In this document: in pieces, positions 32,972-38,459 of the stretch
How positions within the stretch are numbered: the stretch's first letter is position 1
Layout: each line of letters opens with the position of its first letter
Assembly: GCA_003164375.1 (NCBI GenBank)
Contig: PLTE01000108.1
Span: 1-38,459 of the forward strand
DNA length: 38,459 nucleotides
Source: Hyphomicrobiales bacterium
GTDB taxonomy: Bacteria > Pseudomonadota > Alphaproteobacteria > Rhizobiales > Xanthobacteraceae
Direction: 5' to 3'
Program-made: the position numbers and the translations under genes
Notes under the pieces: generated by a model
What the model was told of the DNA's origin: nothing
Databases searched by the model: none
The model's input: the letters and a program-made list of their open reading frames with translations, nothing else

Positions 32972-33466
32972 ATGCTCATGCAATTGTTGAAGGGCAAAAA
33001 CGGTCGAGTTGCCGAAAAGCCCCAAAAAAACGGCAAGGGCGCTGAAACAAACCTGCGGCAGACAGAAGGACAGTATCGTCCGACCGACAAAGAGCCGTTC
33101 ATGAACGAGCGCCAGCGCGAGTATTTCCGATTGAAGCTGCTCGATTGGCGCGAGGACATCCTCAAAGAGGCCAAGGAGACGCTCCAGCATCTCCAGGATG
33201 AGAGCCAAAATCATCCCGACCTCGCCGATCGGGCCTCGTCGGAGACCGATCGGGCGATCGAATTGCGCGCCCGGGATCGCCAGCGCAAGCTGATCGCCAA
33301 GATCGACGCCGCCTTGCAGCGTATCGAAGACGGCACTTACGGCTATTGCGAGGAGACCGGCGAGCCGATCACGCTCAAACGGCTCGAGGCCCGCCCGATC
33401 GCCACATTGTCGATCGAGGCCCAGGAGCGCCATGAACGGCGCGAGCGCGTCTACCGCGACGACTAA
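32972..33466 (+). CDS. dksA: DksA, RNA polymerase-binding protein (one-cysteine form)
   Basis: DksA binds in the RNA polymerase secondary channel and, with ppGpp, controls stable RNA and many regulons, including flagellar genes in several bacteria. The 164 residues include the coiled-coil tip motif DLADRA (DxxDxA, residues 83-88) and AIELRARDRQRKLIAKID. The zinc-finger region reads YGYCEETGEPITLKRLEARPIATLSIEA. Of the four zinc-binding Cys of E. coli DksA, only the first (Cys126) remains; the others are Thr, Ser and Ala. Zinc-free DksA variants are known. The start has GGAG/GGGAG upstream; an ATG six bases later is possible. Confidence 0.92.
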   Translation: MLMQLLKGKNGRVAEKPQKNGKGAETNLRQTEGQYRPTDKEPFMNERQREYFRLKLLDWREDILKEAKETLQHLQDESQNHPDLADRASSETDRAIELRARDRQRKLIAKIDAALQRIEDGTYGYCEETGEPITLKRLEARPIATLSIEAQERHERRERVYRDD

Positions 33467-33500
33467 GCGCCGCCGGGTTTTCCGGTCTGCGATGAAACCC

Positions 33501-33520
33501 CCTCGTCGCACGGGACGAGG
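33501..33520 (+). terminator. Possible hairpin terminator of dksA
   Basis: CCTCGTC and GACGAGG form a perfect 7-base stem with a 6-base loop, 35 bases after the dksA stop. No T-run follows directly, so it may be only an RNA 3'-end hairpin. Confidence 0.4.
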
Positions 33521-33554
33521 ACGGGCCTCTTAAGTCTTCATTTACCATCGGCGC

Positions 33555-33572
33555 TTACCGATCGTTAACGAA
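33555..33572 (+). promoter_or_regulatory. CtrA-like motif upstream of TPR paralogue 2
   Basis: TTACCGATCGTTAACGAA shares TTACC-N4-GTTAAC with the sites before TPR paralogue 1 and fliX, but has GAA instead of CAT at the end. It lies 49 bases before the ATG at 33622. Confidence 0.4.
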
Positions 33573-33621
33573 CGGCCGGCGAGCGGGCCTGCCGGATGTG
33601 GCATCCCGGCGTCATGCACCG

Positions 33622-35247
33622 ATGAACGACCGCTTGCAGGTTTCGCAATCGAATATTTCGCGCCTATTGCGACGGGCGCTGCGCGCTCACGACGATGGCG
33701 ACTCGGCGAAGGCGGAGCGGCTCTATAACGCCGTCATCGCGCGGCATCCCGGCGACTTCGATGCGCTCCATGGTCTCGGCCGGCTTCATTATCAACGTGG
33801 GCGCTTCGACACCGCGCTCGTGCTCATTCAGTCGGCGCTGAAAATCGATCCCGATCGCGTCGACGGATTTTCGAGCCTCGGGTTGGTGTTTCATTTGCTG
33901 CGTCGGTTCAAGGACGCGCTCGCGAGCTATGATGCGGGATTGCGCCTTGCGCCGGACAATGCGGAGCTCCACAACCGGCGCGGGGTGGCGCTGCTCGAAC
34001 TGCGCCGTCCGCAGGAGGCGCTTGCCGACTTCGAAAGCGCGCTTGCCGTCGATCCCGATCACCGCGATGCGCTCGGCAATTACGGCAATGCCTTGCTCAA
34101 GCTCAATCGTCCCGCCGAGGCGCTTGTGGTCTACGATCGGGCGTTGGCGATGGTGCCCGATAACGCCCAGCTCTTGACCAACCGCGCCGTCGCCTTGCGC
34201 CGGCTCGATCGGCCGCACGAAGCGTTGATGAGCGCAAGCCGCGCGCTGGTCAGCCGGCCGGATTTTGCCCAGGCGCGGTTCGTCGAGAGCGTGGCGCGTC
34301 TGACGCTCGGCGACTTTGCCGCCGGCTGGCGCGGCTATGAAGCGCGTTGGTCGGTCGGGCTCCTGGCATCGCAGCGTCGCAACTTCGCTGAGCCACTGTG
34401 GCTTGGCCAAGAAACGCCTAAAATGTCACTCGCGGGGAAGACCATACTGTTGCACGCCGAACAGGGCTCCGGCGACACGATCCAATTCGTGCGCTATGCG
34501 CGGTTGGTGGCGGCGTGCGGAGCGAAAAAAGTTATTCTTGAAGTTCAGCGCGAACTGGCCCGTCTGCTGCCGGGTATCGCCGGCGTTGACGCAGTGATCG
34601 CGCGCGGTGCGCCATTGCCGCCGTTCGATTGTCATTGTCCGCTGCTCAGTCTGCCGCTCGCCTGCGCAACGGAGCAAGCAACGATCCCGGCGGACGTTCC
34701 CTATATCGCGCCGCCGCCGGAAGCGGAGATTCGCCGCTGGCGCGATCGCTTGCCGCGGCATCGGCCGCTGGTCGGCGTGGTCTGGTCGGGGGACCGTTCG
34801 CACGATAACGACCTTAATCGCTCGATCCGCATCGAGGCGCTGTTGCCGCTGCTCGATTTGCCCGAGTTCTGCTTTGTCAGTCTGCAGCATGCCGTGCGCG
34901 AAGAGGACATTCCAATTTTACAGAGCCGGCCGGACATCATTCGCATCGGCGAGGAGTTTTGCGATTTCGCCGATACGGCTGCGGCGCTCGCCGGGTTGGA
35001 CGCGGTGATCTCAGTCGATACCGCGGTCGCCCATTTGGCGGCGGCGATGGGCAAGCCGCTGTTTCTGCTGCTACCCTATGCTGCGGATTTCCGCTGGCTG
35101 CGCGAGCGGCACGATAGCCCCTGGTATCCGACTGCGCGGCTCTACCGACAGGCAGAATTCGGCGATTGGGATCGCGCGATCGGTGCGTTGTCGCAGGATC
35201 TGATGCGCGCAAGCTTCTTTGCCTGGGGCCGCCAGCGATCAGCGTGA
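33622..35247 (+). CDS. TPR protein fused to a GT9-like glycosyltransferase domain (paralogue 2)
   Basis: This 541-residue protein has the same layout as paralogue 1 but about three fewer TPR units (roughly six, residues 10-215). The linker AAGWRGYEARW is near 232. The glycosyltransferase domain has KTILLHAEQGSGDTIQFVRYARL near 272, LVGVVWSGDRSHDNDLNRSI near 382 and ISVDTAVAHLAAAMGKPLFLLLPY near 463. Both paralogues end with a DFRW and DSPWYPT block. The start at 33622 is an ATG; a GTG at 33598 is in frame. Neither has a strong ribosome binding site. It converges on flgH across a hairpin. A role in glycosylation of a flagellar protein is inferred from location. Confidence 0.83.
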   Translation: MNDRLQVSQSNISRLLRRALRAHDDGDSAKAERLYNAVIARHPGDFDALHGLGRLHYQRGRFDTALVLIQSALKIDPDRVDGFSSLGLVFHLLRRFKDALASYDAGLRLAPDNAELHNRRGVALLELRRPQEALADFESALAVDPDHRDALGNYGNALLKLNRPAEALVVYDRALAMVPDNAQLLTNRAVALRRLDRPHEALMSASRALVSRPDFAQARFVESVARLTLGDFAAGWRGYEARWSVGLLASQRRNFAEPLWLGQETPKMSLAGKTILLHAEQGSGDTIQFVRYARLVAACGAKKVILEVQRELARLLPGIAGVDAVIARGAPLPPFDCHCPLLSLPLACATEQATIPADVPYIAPPPEAEIRRWRDRLPRHRPLVGVVWSGDRSHDNDLNRSIRIEALLPLLDLPEFCFVSLQHAVREEDIPILQSRPDIIRIGEEFCDFADTAAALAGLDAVISVDTAVAHLAAAMGKPLFLLLPYAADFRWLRERHDSPWYPTARLYRQAEFGDWDRAIGALSQDLMRASFFAWGRQRSA

Positions 35248-35255
35248 TAACGATT

Positions 35256-35287
35256 GCGGCCTCCGGCGGGGAGCTGCCGGAGGCCGC
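35256..35287. terminator. Strong hairpin between TPR paralogue 2 and flgH
   Basis: GCGGCCTCCGGC and GCCGGAGGCCGC form a perfect 12-base stem with an 8-base loop, nine bases after the TPR stop. It lies between convergent genes. There is only GTTT after it on the plus strand, so efficient intrinsic termination is uncertain. Confidence 0.6.
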
Positions 35288-35427
35288 GTCGTTTCGGGAT
35301 CTGCGTTACACTGACGCAACTGAGTGACACAACGCGGATCCCGGGGAGCCCGAAATCGGTATTCCGTAATCAGAGCGATGCTTCGAATTGTTTTTCTTGA
35401 TGGCTGATAAGCGACACTTGTTCCTGA

Positions 35428-36177
35428 TCAGAACGGCAACAGAACATCGAGCGCCTGCTGGCCCCAGGGTGGTTGCTGAATGTTGGAGAGAGTGCCTTTG
35501 CCGCCGTAAGCGACACGGGCCTCGGCGATCTTGGGCAAATCGATCGTGTTGTCGCTTTCGATGTCCTCCGGACGAACCACGCCGGCAACCAGAAGCTCGC
35601 GCATTTCCGAGTTAAGCCGGATTTCCTGCTTGCCTTCGATCACCATATTTCCGTTCGGCAGCGTTTGCGTTACCACCGCGGCGACATTGGTGACCAATTG
35701 ATCGGTTCGGTTGATCGAGCCGTTGGCGTTGCTCTGCGAATTGGTATCTGCGGTTATGATGCTGCCCGGCAATACGGCCTTGGCCGGATTGGCGATGGTG
35801 TTGGCACCGAGGAAATTGGTTATGCCGGAATCTTCGGTGGAGGTGCGGGTGACCTGGGTCTGATCCTGGAACTGCGCGGTGTCGTTGATGTTGACCTTGA
35901 CGGTTAAAATGTCTCCGATCTGATGCGCGCGCTGATCTTTGAAGAAGGCGCGCGAGCCGTTGCGCCACAGCGAATTGGGATTGTAGGTGACCGGCTGCGG
36001 CGTCGGCATCGGCATCTGCACCGGCTTGTAGCCGGGCTTGGTGGTTGGGTTATCCAACGGCGACAGCGGCGGCTGTTCGCCGATCAGTTTCAGCTTGTCG
36101 ATTGAAGAGCAGCCAGTGGCGAGCATGGCGACCGTCGATAGCAAGGCGCAACGCAGCAGCAATACACGTTTCGACAT
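35428..36177 (-). CDS. flgH: Flagellar L-ring lipoprotein FlgH
   Basis: FlgH forms the L-ring in the outer membrane. The 249 residues begin with a lipoprotein signal (MSKRVLLLRCALLSTVAMLATGC), with lipidated Cys23. Conserved blocks are GSRAFFKDQRAHQIGDILTVKV, LVTNVAAVVTQTLPNGNMVIEG, EMRELLVAGVVRPEDI and VAYGGKG near the end. The start at 36177 is chosen because AAAGG precedes it and it begins directly at the signal; an upstream GTG at 36198 is in frame. It is the last gene of flgF-flgG-flgA-flgH, 24 bases after flgA. Confidence 0.95.
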   Translation of the reverse strand: MSKRVLLLRCALLSTVAMLATGCSSIDKLKLIGEQPPLSPLDNPTTKPGYKPVQMPMPTPQPVTYNPNSLWRNGSRAFFKDQRAHQIGDILTVKVNINDTAQFQDQTQVTRTSTEDSGITNFLGANTIANPAKAVLPGSIITADTNSQSNANGSINRTDQLVTNVAAVVTQTLPNGNMVIEGKQEIRLNSEMRELLVAGVVRPEDIESDNTIDLPKIAEARVAYGGKGTLSNIQQPPWGQQALDVLLPF

Positions 36178-36201
36178 GGCACTACCTTTCACTCGCACAA
36201 C

Positions 36202-37185
36202 TTACTCGGCGTTGCCCGCCGCATTATCGACGACGCGCGTGACGATCGGGCCGACCGTCACGCGGTCCGGCCCGGAAATCACGGCCTGCACCACGCGTTT
36301 GGATTCGAGGTTGAGCACGCCGATGGTGTCGCCAAGGGCGCCGGCGTCCTGCGCTTGTCCGCGCAGCGTCAACGTCACGCCCGGCGCCTGGTAAACGATG
36401 GTGACGGTGTCGCTGCGCTGGACGACTTCGGGTTTCATCAGATCGCCGGAACTGAGCGGCTGGCCGGGATGCAGCGGATGCCGCGCCGCAAGCCCGACCG
36501 CCGCGTTGAGATCGGTCAAGACGCCGGCATCCGTCTTCGGCCGGCGCAGCACGGTGAGATCGGACGCTTTGAGAACCTGGCCGTGCTCGACCGGATGGTC
36601 GACCGCGACGGCATCGATCGTCCCGATCGCGGTGCCGCTATAGTGGGCCGACTGTCGGCGCAGCTCCACGCTCGACGACAGGCCGAGCGTCACGTCGAAC
36701 CGCGTGGTGCGCGGGTCGTAGGACAGCGCCAGCACCTGCAGCTCGCCGGTCACGTTCGGTTCGACTTGCAGGGTGCGCACGTCGCGATCGAAGTTGACCA
36801 GGATATTATGCGCGTCGCCGAAGCCGTATTGTCCGGCCAGCGCCTGGCCTATGCTTGCGGATATCTCCGGCACGCTGATCGCACGGCTGGCGCGGGTGAC
36901 GATCACCTCGGAGAGCCCGCGCGTGTCGATGCCGATGAGCTGATGCGACCGGATCGCGTCGACGATGCGATCGGTCGCGACTGCGCCGGTGGTGCCGAGA
37001 TCGGGCGCGCGGAAGATCGGTACATCGGCCACCGGGCCGGCATTCTCGACGAGGTCGCCGATGTGCACGACCTCGCTGGTCACAGTGACGCTCGCCTTCA
37101 GGGCAGGAGCGGGCGCCGGGGTTTGCGCGGTCGCGGCGCCGCCGAACAGAAGCAGTGCAGCCAGGATGAGCAACGGACGGGTCAT
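36202..37185 (-). CDS. flgA: Flagellar P-ring assembly chaperone FlgA
   Basis: FlgA is a periplasmic chaperone for P-ring formation by FlgI. The 327 residues start with a signal peptide (MTRPLLILAALLLFGGAATA, cut near TA-QT). Repeated SAF-like units follow, with VEHGQVLKASDLTVLRRPKTDAG, GLAARHPLHPGQPLSSGDLMKPEVV and VTIVYQAPGVTLTLRGQAQDAGALGD at the C-terminus. The size is larger than E. coli FlgA (219) but normal for alphaproteobacteria. It lies 14 bases after flgG in flgF-flgG-flgA-flgH. Confidence 0.93.
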   Translation of the reverse strand: MTRPLLILAALLLFGGAATAQTPAPAPALKASVTVTSEVVHIGDLVENAGPVADVPIFRAPDLGTTGAVATDRIVDAIRSHQLIGIDTRGLSEVIVTRASRAISVPEISASIGQALAGQYGFGDAHNILVNFDRDVRTLQVEPNVTGELQVLALSYDPRTTRFDVTLGLSSSVELRRQSAHYSGTAIGTIDAVAVDHPVEHGQVLKASDLTVLRRPKTDAGVLTDLNAAVGLAARHPLHPGQPLSSGDLMKPEVVQRSDTVTIVYQAPGVTLTLRGQAQDAGALGDTIGVLNLESKRVVQAVISGPDRVTVGPIVTRVVDNAAGNAE

Positions 37186-37199
37186 GGATCAGACCTTTC

Positions 37200-37988
37200 T
37201 CATTTCATCAGTTGCGAGGTGGTCTGCAGCATTTCGTCGGCCGCGGTGATGACCTTCGAATTCATCTCGTAGGCGCGTTGCGCCGCGATCAGATTGGAGA
37301 TTTCGCTCACCGCCTCCACGTTGGATTGTTCGAGATAGCCCTGCTGCAACGTGCCGGCGCCATCGGTTCCCGCCAATGTGTCCGTCGGCGTGCCTGACGC
37401 AGGCGTCGCCGTGAACAAATTGTCGCCGTTCGCCTGCAGGCCGGCATTGTTGGAAAAGCGCGTGATGGTGAACTGGCCGAGGATGGTCGAGGTCGTGGAG
37501 CCGGGCAACGTCACCGAGACCTGGCCCTGGTTGTTGATGGTCAGACCGCTCGCATTCGTTGGGATGGTAATGGTCGGCTGGGCGACGTAGCCCTCGGCGG
37601 TCACGATACGGCCGGTGGCGTCCTGCTGGAAAGAGCCGTCGCGGGTATAGCTATAAGTTCCGTCGGGCATCTGGATTTTGAACCAGCCGTCGCCTTGGAT
37701 GGCGACGTCGAGCGTATTGCCGGTTTGCTGGAGCGAGCCTTGCGTCATCAGCCGCGGCGTGCCGACGGTTTTGACGCCGGAGCCGAGCTCGATGCCGACG
37801 GGGAGGATATTGCCCTGTTCGGAGGCCTGCGCACCGATGCGCTGCACGTGCTCATAGAGCAGATCTTGAAATTCGGCGCGTTGGCTCTTGAAGCCGGTGG
37901 TCGTCATATTGGCGATGTTGCCGGCGATGACCTGGACCTGGAGGTCCATGGCCGCCATGCCGGTTGCGGCTGTATCGAGCGCACGCAT
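37200..37988 (-). CDS. flgG: Flagellar distal rod protein FlgG
   Basis: FlgG forms the distal rod. The 262 residues are the canonical length. The N-terminus MRALDTAATGMAAMDLQVQV, then IAGNIANMTTTGFKSQRAEFQDLLYEH, carries the rod motif. FKIQMPDGTYSYTRDGSFQQDATGRIVT lies in the middle, and the C-terminus EQSNVEAVSEISNLIAAQRAYEMNSKVI is the conserved helix. It lies 25 bases after flgF. Confidence 0.97.
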   Translation of the reverse strand: MRALDTAATGMAAMDLQVQVIAGNIANMTTTGFKSQRAEFQDLLYEHVQRIGAQASEQGNILPVGIELGSGVKTVGTPRLMTQGSLQQTGNTLDVAIQGDGWFKIQMPDGTYSYTRDGSFQQDATGRIVTAEGYVAQPTITIPTNASGLTINNQGQVSVTLPGSTTSTILGQFTITRFSNNAGLQANGDNLFTATPASGTPTDTLAGTDGAGTLQQGYLEQSNVEAVSEISNLIAAQRAYEMNSKVITAADEMLQTTSQLMK

Positions 37989-38013
37989 TCGACGGTCTCC
38001 TCGACTTTAAGCC

Positions 38014-38459
38014 TTACGAACTGGTCGGCGTCTGCGACAGCTGCGACAGCGCGTTGCGGCGCTGGTCGCTTTGTTGCTGCAGGATGTTGGCGATATCGGT
38101 GTAGCTGCGGGTGAGCTGGATCATGCGCGCCATTTCGGCGACGCCGTTGACGTTCGACTTCTCGATTGCGCCCTGCACAACGCCGGTGCCGGCCGGCGCC
38201 GGATTGGCGTTGACGCCTTCAGGCGCCATGAATGTGGAGCCGCCGTCTTTTTGCAGACGCTGCGGTTGATCGAAGGTGACCAGTTGCAGCGTGCCGCGGG
38301 GCGTGTCGACCGTGCTGTTGCCCTGGCGTACGGAGATGTTGCCGTTCGCGCTGATGACGATGTCGTGGTCGCCGGGCTGCAACGTGATCGCGCCGGCGGT
38401 GCCGGTCACCTGATCGCCTGCGTCGGTGACAAGCTGGCCGCTTGCGCTGATCGAGAGCG
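38014..38459 (-). CDS. flgF: Flagellar proximal rod protein FlgF, C-terminal part (runs off window)
   Basis: The visible 147 residues are the C-terminal half of FlgF. They read from LSISASGQLVTDAGDQVTG at the window edge through VTFDQPQRLQKDGGSTFMAP to the conserved end, which has IEKSNVNGVAEMARMIQLTRSYTDIANILQQ. FlgF is the rod subunit next to FlgG. The gene start is beyond 38459. First seen gene of flgF-flgG-flgA-flgH; its promoter is outside the window. Confidence 0.93.
   Translation of the reverse strand, partial: LSISASGQLVTDAGDQVTGTAGAITLQPGDHDIVISANGNISVRQGNSTVDTPRGTLQLVTFDQPQRLQKDGGSTFMAPEGVNANPAPAGTGVVQGAIEKSNVNGVAEMARMIQLTRSYTDIANILQQQSDQRRNALSQLSQTPTSS

Noticed and set aside
33513..33526. 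GG-N10-GC spacing upstream of TPR paralogue 2
   Set aside because: Apart from the GG and GC it does not match TGGCAC or TTGC, and it overlaps the dksA 3' hairpin.

Overview
The window comes from a high-GC alphaproteobacterium, most likely a member of the Hyphomicrobiales (Rhizobiales) near Bradyrhizobium or Xanthobacteraceae. The pointers are the FliX, FlbT and FlaF flagellar regulators, a cysteine-poor DksA, a flagellin and hook set typical of that order, CtrA-like TTAACCAT sites and sigma-54 flagellar promoters. The species cannot be fixed from sequence alone. No rRNA, tRNA, CRISPR array, phage or transposase gene was seen.

Region 1 (1-5015, all minus strand) is metabolic. A folate run folP-folB-folK, with short gene overlaps, is followed by mutA and the first part of mutB (methylmalonyl-CoA mutase). 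Two small genes (DUF2267-like and DUF4332) lie upstream of folP. Region 2 (5016-13849) is mixed. It holds an M20 dipeptidase, an exported metallo-beta-lactamase-fold protein, a sixA-histidine kinase-response regulator operon with a small downstream gene, a PuuB-like FAD oxidoreductase with an unusual tail, and a MipA/OmpV outer-membrane protein. A MoxR ATPase follows at 13850-14695.

Region 3 (14700 to the window end) is a flagellar cluster in several divergent units. These are flgE-flgK-flgL behind a sigma-54 promoter; a glycosyltransferase and methyltransferase pair; flagellin with a strong terminator; an flbT-flaF gene fusion; an asparagine-synthase-like gene; an orphan protein carrying a hook/flagellin module; two TPR-glycosyltransferase paralogues; flgI-flgJ-flgN behind a second sigma-54 promoter and divergent from fliX; dksA; and flgF-flgG-flgA-flgH.

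The regulatory DNA suggests a two-tier, Caulobacter-like hierarchy. CtrA-like sites sit before fliX, flbT-flaF, the glycosyltransferases and, more weakly, asnB. Sigma-54 promoters, each with a shared CGGCAA-N3-TTGCCG-type palindrome upstream, sit before the hook and ring genes. Several enzymes inside the cluster look like a flagellin or hook modification set. The points most worth following are the FlbT-FlaF fusion with an internal ribosome binding site, the orphan module protein, and the duplicated hairpin leader of flgI.
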